Positions 1 through 8,068 of a DNA stretch of 64,000 nucleotides are shown one piece after another. This stretch comes from Citrifermentans bremense. Lineage in GTDB: Bacteria; Desulfobacterota; Desulfuromonadia; Geobacterales; Geobacteraceae. The position numbers and the translations under genes are program-made. The first letter of the stretch is position 1. Each line of letters opens with the position of its first letter. Location: assembly GCF_014218275.1 (NCBI RefSeq), contig NZ_AP023213.1:4274954-4338953 (forward strand), written 5' to 3'. The notes beneath the pieces were generated by a model that searched no databases, was not told the origin of the DNA, and saw only the letters and a list, made by a program, of their open reading frames with translations.

Positions 1-148
1 CGCTACCCAGGGCCGAGACGATCATGGCGTAGCGCACGTCGGTCAGGTGCGCGAACTGCAAAAGCCGCGTGGTGAGGCTTTCCCCCGGGGTGATCTTGAT
101 GATGAAGCGTCTCCCGTTGGAGCACTCCTTGTACCAGAGACCTTCCAT
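1..148 (-). CDS. PCC/DUF296-domain protein (partial, C-terminus outside window)
   Basis: Reading leftward from the ATG at 146-148, the first 49 residues begin MEGLWYKECSNGRRF and continue through a segment resembling the start of the plant-and-prokaryote conserved (PCC, formerly DUF296) domain: a beta strand, the PGESL turn, and a helix leading to a VSALGS strand. The start lies 1 base after the citD stop, so translation is probably coupled to citD. In most citrate lyase operons citE would follow citD, but these residues do not look like CitE. PCC proteins form small trimers of mostly unknown function. The gene runs off the left edge, so length and the metal-site histidines cannot be checked. 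Confidence 0.7.
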   Translation of the reverse strand, partial: MEGLWYKECSNGRRFIIKITPGESLTTRLLQFAHLTDVRYAMIVSALGS

Positions 149-149
149 G

Positions 150-410
150 TCAACCCTCCGCCCGCATCAGGGCCGTTTCCAGACGGGCCTCGATGGCGTA
201 GTCCAGCGCCCCCCGGTCGGTGATGCGCACCTCACCCGCCTCGACCCCGTGCTTGGCAAGCACCTCGTCCACCTTGGCGCGGATCAGTTCCCCGAACTGC
301 TTCAACACGGTGGACTCGATGGTCACGGTGAGGCTCTCGGCCGGCTCCAGGAAAACCATCAGGTCGCTCGACTGCAGCGTTCCCGCCTGCACCTTCTTCA
401 TGATCTTCAT
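150..410 (-). CDS. citD: Citrate lyase acyl carrier protein (gamma subunit)
   Basis: 86 residues, the usual CitD length. CitD carries the phosphoribosyl-dephospho-CoA prosthetic group through which citrate lyase (CitDEF) cleaves citrate to acetate and oxaloacetate. The N-terminal MKIMKKVQAGTLQSSDLMV matches the family, including the Ser (residue 14 or 15) used for prosthetic group attachment, and the central IESTVLKQFG and C-terminal DRGALDYAIEARLETAL helices are typical. The start overlaps the citC stop by 4 bases (ATGA at 407-410), so the two are one transcription unit. No citE or citF is visible in the window; they may lie beyond the left edge. Confidence 0.9.
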   Translation of the reverse strand: MKIMKKVQAGTLQSSDLMVFLEPAESLTVTIESTVLKQFGELIRAKVDEVLAKHGVEAGEVRITDRGALDYAIEARLETALMRAEG

Positions 411-1408
411 TTGCTCCCCCCTTTGTCCCAGATCTTGATCCCCTCGCTGGAGAGGAGAAAGTCGAGCGTGCTCACCGGCACCAGTTCGGCGATCCCCTCC
501 AGTTCGCCCCGCATCAGCATCTCCCGCACCCTCGAGGCGCTGACGGCCGCTCCGACCGCGCTCCTTCTTTCCAGCTCCCGCACCGCGATCCCCAGGGGGG
601 GCAGAATCCTGTGCATGGCGCGGTTGTACTCCGCCGTGGTGCGGCTGAAGGGCTCGGAGCCGATGAAGCGGGTGGCGATGTGGAAAAAGGGCGCGATGCG
701 GGTGGCGAAAAGTAGCAGGTCGAGCTCCATCTGGATGGCCCCGGCCGGGTCGTCGCTTTTCAGGAAATAGGTGGGGAAGGTGACGCTGGAGACGGCGTAC
801 CAGGAGGTATCGAGGACGGTGACGTTCTTCAGATCGGCGGTCCCCTCCTGCACCATCCTGAGGCGCGCCGGGAAGGGGAACAGGGAGCGCTCCTCGCGCA
901 CCACGAAGAGGTAGAGGTGGTCGACGCTTGAGGCCGCCTCCTCCACCAGGTAGCGGTGCCCCATGGTGAAGGGGTTGCAGTTGGCGACCACGGCGCCGTT
1001 GTTGCCGGGGAAAACCTGCCTGCCGTACCGGGTCAGGTAGCGCCGCAGCCCGTCTCCGTACTCCAAAAGAGCGGTCTTTCCCGAGGCGACCAGGAGGTTG
1101 AAGTTGAGCGCCTCGAAGCTTGTGGCGAGCGCCGGAGAGGTGAAGACGAAGAAGGAATCGATCCCCTCCTGGTAACCACGCCCAACGAGCTCGGTCACCA
1201 CCTCGTCGAGCAGGGTCCCCCCCTGGTGCGCGGGCGCGACGACCAGCATCTTGAGCACCCGCCCTTCTCTGGCTCCGACCGCCACCAGCTGCCCGGACTC
1301 GAACACGCCGACCAGGTCGTCGTAGGGAAGCTCGAAGCGCAGGCCACTTTGGGCAACCAGCGCCTGCGCCTGCTTCAGATCATCGGTGGATAGTAGCGAA
1401 GTGACCAT
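407..1408 (-). CDS. citC: [Citrate (pro-3S)-lyase] ligase
   Basis: 333 residues. CitC activates citrate lyase by ATP-dependent acetylation of the CitD prosthetic group. An N-terminal GNAT-like region (about residues 5-115) is followed by a nucleotidyltransferase domain. That domain carries the HxGH-type ATP site NCNPFTMGHRYL (residues 143-154) and the late SASRVREML motif near residue 300. I chose the ATG at 1408 because family similarity starts there, although an upstream in-frame start would add 125 residues. The Shine-Dalgarno is weak. The gene heads a minus-strand citC-citD-PCC operon and diverges from the glycosyltransferase at 1614. Confidence 0.9.
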   Translation of the reverse strand: MVTSLLSTDDLKQAQALVAQSGLRFELPYDDLVGVFESGQLVAVGAREGRVLKMLVVAPAHQGGTLLDEVVTELVGRGYQEGIDSFFVFTSPALATSFEALNFNLLVASGKTALLEYGDGLRRYLTRYGRQVFPGNNGAVVANCNPFTMGHRYLVEEAASSVDHLYLFVVREERSLFPFPARLRMVQEGTADLKNVTVLDTSWYAVSSVTFPTYFLKSDDPAGAIQMELDLLLFATRIAPFFHIATRFIGSEPFSRTTAEYNRAMHRILPPLGIAVRELERRSAVGAAVSASRVREMLMRGELEGIAELVPVSTLDFLLSSEGIKIWDKGGSK

Positions 1409-1613
1409 GCGGGAAAGACTAGCACCATTCCACCGTAAACCAAACCGTGTATACCGCAAAAATTCCTTATCTTCCCGGGGGCCTGGGCGCCCTGTCCGCG
1501 GTTTCCGCCCCCACAGAGAAAAATCTAGGATTATCGGCAACGATTGTGCTATTTTGCCGAGTTGCCGATTTCCCCAGCCACACCCTGGTAAACGACACAG
1601 AATCGAGGACTTA

Positions 1614-2327
1614 ATGAGCACAATTTCCATCGTGATACCTGCACACAACGAGGCAGGCAACATAGGCGCCCTGGTGCAGGAAATCCTGGCCACCAGGCTC
1701 GAATGTGAGATCGTCGTCGTCGACGACGCCAGCACCGACGAAACCCACGCGACGCTGCTCGCGCTGAAAAAGACGGTCCCCACGCTGAAGATCGTCCAGC
1801 ACGACCGCTCCTACGGCCAGAGCGCCGCAGTGTCTACCGGGATCAGGCATGCCAGCGGAGAGTTGATCGCCACCATGGACGGCGACGGCCAGAACGACCC
1901 GGCCGACATCCCGAAGATGGTGCAGGCGCTCCTTCAAAGCGGTGACAAAAATCTCAAGATGGTCGCCGGGTTCCGCAAGAAACGCGACGACGCGGCATGG
2001 CGCATCATCTCTTCCAAGATCGCCAACGCCTACCGCCGCTTTTTCTTAAGGGATGAGACCCCCGACACCGGCTGCGGGCTGAAGGTGTTCTACCGCGCCG
2101 CGTTCTTGAACCTTCCCTTCTTCGACCACATGCACCGTTTCCTCCCCGCCCTGATCAAGATGCAGGGGGGCGAGGTGATCTCGGTGGAGGTGGGGCACCG
2201 CGCGAGAACCCACGGCGTCTCCAAGTACGGCACGCTGAACCGGCTCTGGGTCGGGATCGTCGACATCTTCGGAGTCTGCTGGCTGCGCATGAGGGCCAAG
2301 AACGTGAAGATCACGAGGTGCGACTGA
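1614..2327 (+). CDS. Family 2 glycosyltransferase (DPM1/GtrB-like)
   Basis: 237 residues of a GT-A fold enzyme that probably loads a sugar onto undecaprenyl phosphate at the inner membrane. Visible motifs are the nucleotide-binding strand VIPAHNEAGN near residue 8, the Asp pair at 37-38 (VVVDDAST), and the metal-binding MDGDGQND at 88-95. It lacks the C-terminal membrane helices of GtrB, so it would be peripheral. The ATG at 1614 is preceded by GAGGAC, and similarity begins there; longer in-frame starts read into the divergent promoter region. Its stop overlaps the next start (TGATG), giving a three-gene glycosylation operon resembling an arnC/arnE/arnT logic. The sugar is unknown. Confidence 0.85.
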   Translation: MSTISIVIPAHNEAGNIGALVQEILATRLECEIVVVDDASTDETHATLLALKKTVPTLKIVQHDRSYGQSAAVSTGIRHASGELIATMDGDGQNDPADIPKMVQALLQSGDKNLKMVAGFRKKRDDAAWRIISSKIANAYRRFFLRDETPDTGCGLKVFYRAAFLNLPFFDHMHRFLPALIKMQGGEVISVEVGHRARTHGVSKYGTLNRLWVGIVDIFGVCWLRMRAKNVKITRCD

Positions 2328-2614
2328 TGGTGCTCTCCGAGAAGATGTGGGTAGGGATAGGGCTTGCCGGGCAGTTCTTCTTCACCATGCGCTTTGTCGT
2401 GCAGTGGATCGCCACCGAAAGGAGCCGCAGGAGCGTCATCCCCGAATCCTTCTGGTATTTCAGCATCTTCGGGTCGCTGATCCTGCTGGTGTATTCGCTC
2501 TACCGCAAGGACCCGGTCTTCATCCTGGGACAGGCCTTCGGCACCACGGTCTATGTCCGCAACCTCTTCTTCATCCACAAGGAAAAGAAAGATGTCGCAA
2601 ACGCCTCAAGCTAA
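2327..2614 (+). CDS. Small LAB_N-family membrane protein (lipid-A-disaccharide synthase N-terminal domain)
   Basis: 95 residues with three hydrophobic segments and the WxATERSRRSVIPxSFW signature of the LAB_N family, found either at the N-terminus of some LpxB proteins or as a stand-alone membrane protein next to glycosyltransferases. The role is not established; position between a GtrB-like and an ArnT-like enzyme suggests handling or flipping of the lipid-linked sugar. The ATG at 2327 overlaps the preceding stop by one base. An upstream GTG at 2318 is possible but less likely. The C-terminus overlaps the next gene by 23 bases. Confidence 0.8.
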   Translation: MVLSEKMWVGIGLAGQFFFTMRFVVQWIATERSRRSVIPESFWYFSIFGSLILLVYSLYRKDPVFILGQAFGTTVYVRNLFFIHKEKKDVANASS

Positions 2615-4211
2615 AGGGCTCTGGCTCCCCTTCCTGATCCTCGCCGGGACCTGCCTCCTTTTCTCGCTGGTCCTCCCCTTCTTCCCGGTGGATGAAACCC
2701 GCTACCTCTCAGTGGCCTGGGAGATGAAGGTGCATGACTCCTTTATCGTCCCGATCCAGAACGCGCTCCCCTACTCGCACAAGCCCCCCCTGCTCTTCTG
2801 GCTCATCAACCTGGACTGGCTGCTCTTCGGGGTGAACGAGGGGACGCTCCGCTTCATCCCGCTTATCTTCAGCCTCTTCAACGTCTGCCTGGTGTACCGG
2901 ATCGCCCTGCAGCTCTGGGAGGACCGCAAGCTGGCGCTGAACGCGGCCGTCATCCTCGGCTCCACCTTCGCTTACCTCCTCTGGTCCTCGATCATCATGT
3001 TCGACGTGCTCCTCTCCTTCTGGGTGCTGATCGCCGTTTCGGCACTGATCCGCGCGGGCAAAGAGGGGCGGTTTGGCCCCTTCGCGCTGGCGGGGGTGGC
3101 TATTGGGGGCGGCATCCTCACCAAGGGGCCGGTGGTGCTGGTCTACATCCTGCCGGTGGCGCTCTTCGCCTTCTGGTGGCGCCCCCGCGGCGAGGTCACC
3201 CCAAGGTGGTACGCCTGGACTTTCCTCTCCCTGCTGATAGGGATCGCAGTGGTCCTCGTCTGGCTCATTCCGGCGGCTCTCACCGGGGGGGAAGTGTACC
3301 GCAAGGCGATCCTGTGGGGGCAGACGGTGAACCGGATGGCCAACTCCTTCGCCCATAAGAGGCCGCTTTGGTGGTACTTCCAGTGGGTACCGGTCCTTCT
3401 GGCCCCCTGGATCTTCTTCGCCCCCTTCTGGCGCGGTTGCCGCCGCCTGACGCTCGACGCGGGAACCAAGCTGGTGCTCACCTGGATCGCCGGCGGTTTC
3501 GTCGTCTTCTCGCTTTTGAGCGGGAAACAGGTGCACTACCTGATCCCCCTGATCCCCGCCTGCTCCCTGCTGATGGCGAAGGCGGTCAGTTGCTGCGAGG
3601 AGAGCGGCCGGCGCTTCCAGCTCCCGATAGCTGCCTTCTACCTGTTGGTCGGCGCGGCAATCATGACGCTCACCTTCCTGAAGCAGGGGCGCGCGCTGCA
3701 CAGCTTCGACCTGGGCGAGCTGAGAATCGCCGCAGGCGGTCTCCTGCTCCTGGGCGCGGCGCTCTCTTTCCCGAAGCCGCGCGACACCTCGGCCGCGCTG
3801 AAGCTCGTGGCGGCGTCCACGCTCCCCTTCGTCGCCCTGGTCGTGGTCGGCTGCCACACCTTCTCCGGTCGCTACGACATACACGCGGTCTCGGCTGCGG
3901 TGCTTAAGAAGCAGCAGGAGGGGTACCAGGTGCTGCACCAGGGAAAATACCACGGCCAGTACCATTTCATGGGACGGCTGCAGCAGCCGCTGTTGGAATT
4001 GGAGGGAAGCGACGAGATCCGCCGCTATGCCCAGACCCACGAGAAGGTGGCGCTGGTCACCTATCCGCGGGAGGACCAGGCGGTGCCGCCGGATGAGGCC
4101 TTTTTCCGGCAGCCGTTCAGGAGCAAGCAGGTGGTCCTTTGGAACAGCCGGGGGATCCTGCAGAACCTCGAAGGCGCCAAAGCCGCCGTTTCCACGGCCC
4201 AGGGGGAATAA
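2592..4211 (+). CDS. ArnT/PMT-family membrane glycosyltransferase
   Basis: 539 residues with about 11 membrane segments. The first periplasmic loop carries the Asp-Glu pair FPVDETRY (D34, E35) characteristic of the GT-C / PMT-39 / ArnT superfamily, which transfers sugars from polyprenyl phosphate to lipid A, proteins or other acceptors on the periplasmic face. A soluble C-terminal region of about 120 residues follows. I started it at 2592, preceded by AAGGAAAAG, rather than at an upstream in-frame start that reads through the LAB_N gene. The upstream genes plausibly supply its lipid-linked donor. Substrate and acceptor cannot be told from sequence. Confidence 0.85.
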   Translation: MSQTPQAKGLWLPFLILAGTCLLFSLVLPFFPVDETRYLSVAWEMKVHDSFIVPIQNALPYSHKPPLLFWLINLDWLLFGVNEGTLRFIPLIFSLFNVCLVYRIALQLWEDRKLALNAAVILGSTFAYLLWSSIIMFDVLLSFWVLIAVSALIRAGKEGRFGPFALAGVAIGGGILTKGPVVLVYILPVALFAFWWRPRGEVTPRWYAWTFLSLLIGIAVVLVWLIPAALTGGEVYRKAILWGQTVNRMANSFAHKRPLWWYFQWVPVLLAPWIFFAPFWRGCRRLTLDAGTKLVLTWIAGGFVVFSLLSGKQVHYLIPLIPACSLLMAKAVSCCEESGRRFQLPIAAFYLLVGAAIMTLTFLKQGRALHSFDLGELRIAAGGLLLLGAALSFPKPRDTSAALKLVAASTLPFVALVVVGCHTFSGRYDIHAVSAAVLKKQQEGYQVLHQGKYHGQYHFMGRLQQPLLELEGSDEIRRYAQTHEKVALVTYPREDQAVPPDEAFFRQPFRSKQVVLWNSRGILQNLEGAKAAVSTAQGE

Positions 4212-4216
4212 AAAAA

Positions 4217-4246
4217 AAGGCCCTCCAACATCAGCTGGAGGGCCTT
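4217..4246. terminator. Bidirectional terminator
   Basis: Stem of 11 bp (4217-4227 with 4236-4246) with an 8-base loop. A-rich on the left and T-rich on the right, it serves both the plus-strand glycosyltransferase and the convergent rhodanese gene. Confidence 0.85.
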
Positions 4247-4268
4247 TTCCACTAAATGGCGAGAGCGA

Positions 4269-4580
4269 TCACCGGTACCCTGCTTCCTTCCAGGCGTTTA
4301 CCCCGCCCTTGAGAGCCGACACGTTGCGGTATCCCTTCTCCTCGAACTCAGCTGCCCGACCGGCAGACGTATGTTCCTGCGGTCACTGGCAATAGAAGAT
4401 CAACTCCTTCTCCTTCGGTATCTCGGAGAGCCGTGAGTTGAACTCTCCCATGGTCATCGACTTCTCCAACCTGATCCCTCCGCACATCTCCTCGCTGTCG
4501 TAAGCGCAGACGAAGAGGGCCTCTCCTCCCTGCACCTTCCGGCGTGCTTCCTCAATCGAGATCCGTTTTGCCTCTGCCAT
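4269..4580 (-). CDS. Rhodanese-domain protein, putative selenoprotein (in-frame UGA = Sec66)
   Basis: A gene caller would stop this at residue 65 (FYCQ, TGA at 4383-4385). Reading through the TGA gives 37 more residues that complete a rhodanese fold: PQEHTSAGRAAEF, then the closing KGGVNAWKEAGYR, with a true TGA at 4269-4271. Total length is 103 residues, normal for a single rhodanese domain. The active-site loop would be YCQ-Sec-PQEHTSA. Related rhodaneses have a YCxCP loop, so Sec falls where homologues carry Cys. A hairpin with a GGTCG apical loop lies 16 bases after the UGA, as expected for a bacterial SECIS. The start has a perfect AAAAGGAGG. The alternative, a nonsense pseudogene, is less likely because the downstream half is intact. 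Confidence 0.8.
4352..4366 (-). promoter_or_regulatory. SECIS-like hairpin downstream of in-frame UGA
   Basis: On the minus strand a 5-bp perfect stem CTGCC/GGCAG encloses the loop GGTCG. The loop GGU begins 22 bases after the UGA codon; in E. coli fdhF the apical GGUC begins 19 bases after. One codon of difference keeps it within the usual spacing for SelB recognition. Confidence 0.65.
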
Positions 4581-4655
4581 GTGGTCCTCCTTTTAGCACG
4601 ATGAAACCAGACCGTAAAAGAGTAGCAGAGAAAGCCACTCCGTATAGGGGAGCGA

Positions 4656-6575
4656 TCAGCGCGAGATGTTCGCCCGCCTCTGGCGCGAGGACGACTTGGT
4701 GACCTCGAAACTGAATTCCCCCTTGAGCTCCGTTTTTCCCAGCATGCGCGCCAGGCTCGCCTTCACCGTGGCCTGGTCGTCGTCGAAGTCGCCGTGGTGG
4801 CGGGCCGTGGAATAGTCGAAGGGTGAATCCTTCAGGTCGTTCGGCGCCCGCACCCAGTCCGCGTTCTTGCCGGAGAAGAGATCCCGAAGCCTCGAGTCGC
4901 TTTCGATGGAGCGCTCCAGTCCCAAAAGCGGCACGCCGTCCCTGAAAAGCGGGATGTGCGGCTCGGCCTCGAAGGCGTTCGACACCAGGTAGAGGAGCGA
5001 CTTGTTGTAGATGCGCCCGCAGTTGTCGCACTGCTCCGCCTTGTCGTTCAGGGTGAAGAGGGCGAAGCGCGCTATCTGGCCGCTGTCGATGGAGGGGAGG
5101 TAGCTTTTTTTGAAGAGCTCCGTGGTACAGGCCGGCGCCCAGAGGGTGCAGCTCTTGATGGGTCTCCCCATTTTCGCGAGCCCCTCGACCACCGGCGCGT
5201 GGAAGATCGATCCGGCGCTGTGCCCAACGAGATGGATCTCCACGTCTGCTGGGAGCTTCCTGATCTGCTCGAGGACGATGCGGGCGCCTCCCTCCTCGCC
5301 GGTCCCCGCCGAAAGCGCGTTTTGCTTCATCTCGCTCCAAAGCGGCTTTCCCGCCAGCCGCGCCACCGGCTCCAGCGCGTCGTCCAGGCGGTCCAGCATG
5401 AAATCCTTGCTGTCGTCGATGAACCCTTCCGACCTGCGCTTTCCCATGGCGTCCTGCAGGATGTTGCAGATGGTGGTGGACATGTCGCTGTGCCAGATGA
5501 AAGCGAGGGGATAGATCTCGGCCTTCAGCAGCTGGGCGCGGTACTCGGCCACCCGCTGCACAGCAGAGGCCTCGTCCACCAGCCCGCCGTGGGCGTAGAG
5601 CAAGAGCCGTTTCCTGTTCCATCCGGCCGTTAGAGCAGGGAAGTCCCTGGTGAAGATCTCCTCCACGTCGTGCCAGCTGGTGCCGAAGCTTCCCCCCGGC
5701 CGCAGCACCCCGTTGTTGCCGATGCTCACGATGTGGCGGCGCAGCTCCGTGCTGGAGTAGGCGCCGGAATGGCTGACCGCGGCGGAGCTACCGATCGCGG
5801 TCGACTCGGGGGTATGGAGGTTCATCGGCACCCCGAGCCTGGCCACCCAGACGTCGTCGGCGTTGGCGAGCCAGTCGTCGTAGCCGATGCGGGCGAAGCC
5901 CCCCTTGCCCCAGTCGCGCCCCCAGGAGTTCTGTATCCAGAAGCCGTCCTCGTCGTACCCTACGATGGCGAAGGCGTGCCCCCCGATGATCGTGTCGGAC
6001 TTCTTGATCACCCCGTCGGAGCCGACGTTTTCCCAGCCGCTGTGGACGCTCGCCGTGGCGAAGAGGACCCCCACCTCAGCCAGGGCGCTGTGCATCGCCA
6101 CCAGGTCCTTGTGGTTGACCCGGAAGTAGGCCCCCAGCGAGCGCTTGGGAGCATCCTTGAGCGCCTCCTCGGTCAGCCGTCCCCCCTTCTCGCAAAGCCC
6201 GGTGGCGCAGACCCCGTGCTTGTGCCACCCCTTAATGGCGCCGCGCGCGCTCGACCCCTCGTAGTTCTCCCCGGGCCACTCGTCGTAGCGCCTGGCCAGC
6301 TGGTACAGCATCCAGGGGCTCACGCTGACCGTGTCGGGGATCACCCTGCGTTTGCGCAAGAGGTAGTTCACGTTCGTGGCCAGGCCGAAACCGGTGCAGG
6401 CCCCTTCGGTCCCCTGGTCCAGGATGGGGACCTCGTATCTGAGGTACTCTTCGAGCCCCATCCGCATCGGGACCTCCAACAGCGTCGGAACGAACATCCT
6501 GTCCCTGAAATCCAGCGTGTCCGGCCTGACGTACAACTTCCGTCCATCCTTCGTCACCAGTTTCGCTTTCCCCAT
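4656..6575 (-). CDS. Papain-like (C1) peptidase fused to an alpha/beta-hydrolase domain
   Basis: 639 residues and no signal peptide. Residues about 45-250 are a papain-fold domain with the full catalytic set: Gln54 (LDQG), Cys60 (EGACTGFG), His200 (GGHAFAIVGY) and Asn216 (IQNSWG). Residues about 320-600 form an alpha/beta-hydrolase/lipase-like domain, with the strand KRLLLYAHGG near 322 and the nucleophile elbow GHSAGS (Ser453). An intervening Ser/Gly-rich stretch (about 255-300) may be a linker. It is a single-gene unit with no partner besides the downstream rhodanese 75 bases away. No prodomain is seen. Substrate is unknown; protease plus esterase activity in one cytoplasmic chain is unusual. 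Confidence 0.8.
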   Translation of the reverse strand: MGKAKLVTKDGRKLYVRPDTLDFRDRMFVPTLLEVPMRMGLEEYLRYEVPILDQGTEGACTGFGLATNVNYLLRKRRVIPDTVSVSPWMLYQLARRYDEWPGENYEGSSARGAIKGWHKHGVCATGLCEKGGRLTEEALKDAPKRSLGAYFRVNHKDLVAMHSALAEVGVLFATASVHSGWENVGSDGVIKKSDTIIGGHAFAIVGYDEDGFWIQNSWGRDWGKGGFARIGYDDWLANADDVWVARLGVPMNLHTPESTAIGSSAAVSHSGAYSSTELRRHIVSIGNNGVLRPGGSFGTSWHDVEEIFTRDFPALTAGWNRKRLLLYAHGGLVDEASAVQRVAEYRAQLLKAEIYPLAFIWHSDMSTTICNILQDAMGKRRSEGFIDDSKDFMLDRLDDALEPVARLAGKPLWSEMKQNALSAGTGEEGGARIVLEQIRKLPADVEIHLVGHSAGSIFHAPVVEGLAKMGRPIKSCTLWAPACTTELFKKSYLPSIDSGQIARFALFTLNDKAEQCDNCGRIYNKSLLYLVSNAFEAEPHIPLFRDGVPLLGLERSIESDSRLRDLFSGKNADWVRAPNDLKDSPFDYSTARHHGDFDDDQATVKASLARMLGKTELKGEFSFEVTKSSSRQRRANISR

Positions 6576-6657
6576 GACGCCCTCCCTCGTTGTTTGACAC
6601 CCCCAGCCTCGGCCCTGGCCCTCCTCAAACTCAACGCTCCGGCTGCCGCCCTACCGT

Positions 6658-7260
6658 TCACGGTCCCGCGACCGACCTCTTCACCACCTTGATCTCGCCC
6701 GTACTCATGTCGTACACCCAGCCGTGGATTTTCAGATGCTTGTCAGTCATCGCCTTCCGCACGAATGGGTATTCCTGCAGATGCTCCAGTTGCAGCCTGA
6801 CGTTCTCCTCGACGATCAGGTTCATCCGCTGCTCATGCGGCATGTCGATGTGCAGCGCGTTGATCTTTTCGTCCACTCGTTCCTTTGCCTTGTAGGCGTT
6901 GTTCAGCCAGATGGGGATGTATTTGTCGTCGCCGTCCTCCTCCAGGAGCGCGTTGATCCCGCCGCAGCCGTAATGGCCGCAGATGACGATGTCAGGGATC
7001 TTCAGGTGGTTGATGGAGAATTCCAGTACCGCGCTCAGGTTCCAGTCGTTGTTGGCCACGATGTTGCCGACGTTGCGGTGCACGAACACCTCTCCCGCCC
7101 TGGTCTGGGTGATGGTGTTCACCGGCACGCGGGAATCGGAACATCCGATCCACAAGACGGTCGGCTTCTGATCCTTGGCGAGCACGGTGAAGAACTCCTT
7201 CTCCTTCTCGAAGGTCTCCTCCACGAATCGTTTGTTCCCCTCCAGTAATGTTGCGATCAT
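6658..7260 (-). CDS. Beta-class carbonic anhydrase
   Basis: 200 residues, normal for the family; interconverts CO2 and bicarbonate in the cytoplasm. Zinc ligands and catalytic dyad are all present: Cys40, Asp42 and Arg44 (GCSDSR), then His96 and Cys99 (GHYGCGG). The HRNVGN segment near residue 61 is also typical. The ATG at 7260 follows GGGGGGAT. It is monocistronic. In an acetate-oxidising organism it would balance the CO2 released by the TCA cycle. Confidence 0.95.
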   Translation of the reverse strand: MIATLLEGNKRFVEETFEKEKEFFTVLAKDQKPTVLWIGCSDSRVPVNTITQTRAGEVFVHRNVGNIVANNDWNLSAVLEFSINHLKIPDIVICGHYGCGGINALLEEDGDDKYIPIWLNNAYKAKERVDEKINALHIDMPHEQRMNLIVEENVRLQLEHLQEYPFVRKAMTDKHLKIHGWVYDMSTGEIKVVKRSVAGP

Positions 7261-7621
7261 GACATCCCCCCAGAGAACGTGAACTGCGCCACGCGACGCC
7301 GCAAAGCAAGGGCAAAGGCCCGCCAGGGGGGGCCTGCCACAGCCCCCCTCATGAGCTCTACGGGATGGTGCTATTAAGGTACTAGCTGATCGTGAAATGT
7401 CCAGCGCAGCAGCAAGCCAAAGCTGCTGATTTAGCGAAAGAATCTATTGCTCATCCGCAGTGCCGGCAGCAGAAGTCGCCCAGGCAGGTGAGAGGCCGGA
7501 TCCTGGGATTTCTTTCGCGGCATGAAAAATAGCGGCGTGATCGTTGAGGAAGAGGCCGACACTGCTAAGATAAGCTTCGGCTTTATGCAAAGAACGAGTC
7601 CCGACACAAAGGAGGGATACG
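7261..7621. other. Intergenic region between divergent genes
   Basis: 361 bases separating the carbonic anhydrase (minus) and a small hypothetical gene (plus). It should hold both promoters. I see no convincing -35/-10 pair, RNA or repeat; short open frames here look like chance. Confidence 0.5.
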
Positions 7622-7987
7622 ATGGAGCTTTCCCGAAACAGCGACCACCCGCTCAACTACGCAGTCGACCAGCGGTCGAGCCTAAACCCTCAGTTGCGGC
7701 AGTTGAACCTGAAGCTTGGCCTTGAAACGGCGCTGGAGGTCGTTTACGATCCTCCCGCGACGCTGCTTTTGGGTGGCACCGTCGCCTTGCTCCTCAAACG
7801 CAGGTTCGCGCTGGCCTCGCTTTGCGCCGCCGGTTTCCTGCTCCGGCATACGATGGCCAAGCGCCCCCAGGCGCCTAAATGGCGCCTGCTCAAAGACCGG
7901 GAAAGAAAAGAGATCGAGTTCGAGCGCAGCGTGCTTAAGGCCCAGCGTGGCGACTACGGCAACCTTGAGGTCATCGCCTTCAAGTAA
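7622..7987 (+). CDS. Hypothetical membrane-associated protein
   Basis: 121 residues, not recognised. A polar N-terminus (about 1-45) is followed by a hydrophobic stretch around residues 42-75 (ATLLLGGTVALLL and FALASLCAAGFLL) that could form one or two membrane helices, then a charged tail rich in Lys, Arg and Glu. The start is strongly supported by AAAGGAGGG 7 bases before the ATG. It is followed 81 bases later by the bacteriohemerythrin gene in the same direction, so the two may be co-transcribed. No function can be assigned. Confidence 0.65.
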   Translation: MELSRNSDHPLNYAVDQRSSLNPQLRQLNLKLGLETALEVVYDPPATLLLGGTVALLLKRRFALASLCAAGFLLRHTMAKRPQAPKWRLLKDRERKEIEFERSVLKAQRGDYGNLEVIAFK

Positions 7988-8068
7988 CCCGGCGAAATTT
8001 CGCTACAGTGTCGCCGTCACCGGCCGATACGGTCGGTAAGCAAACCAGGCCAAGGAAGGAGCGACGAC

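Noticed and set aside
2709-4040. Long open frame on the strand opposite the ArnT-like gene (443 codons)
   Set aside because: Composition is charged and low-complexity, typical of antisense frames in GC-rich genes; the plus-strand product has clear family motifs.
4269-4580. Rhodanese as a nonsense pseudogene or truncated 65-residue protein
   Set aside because: The frame after the TGA is intact, conserved in character and of normal length, and a SECIS-like hairpin is correctly placed.
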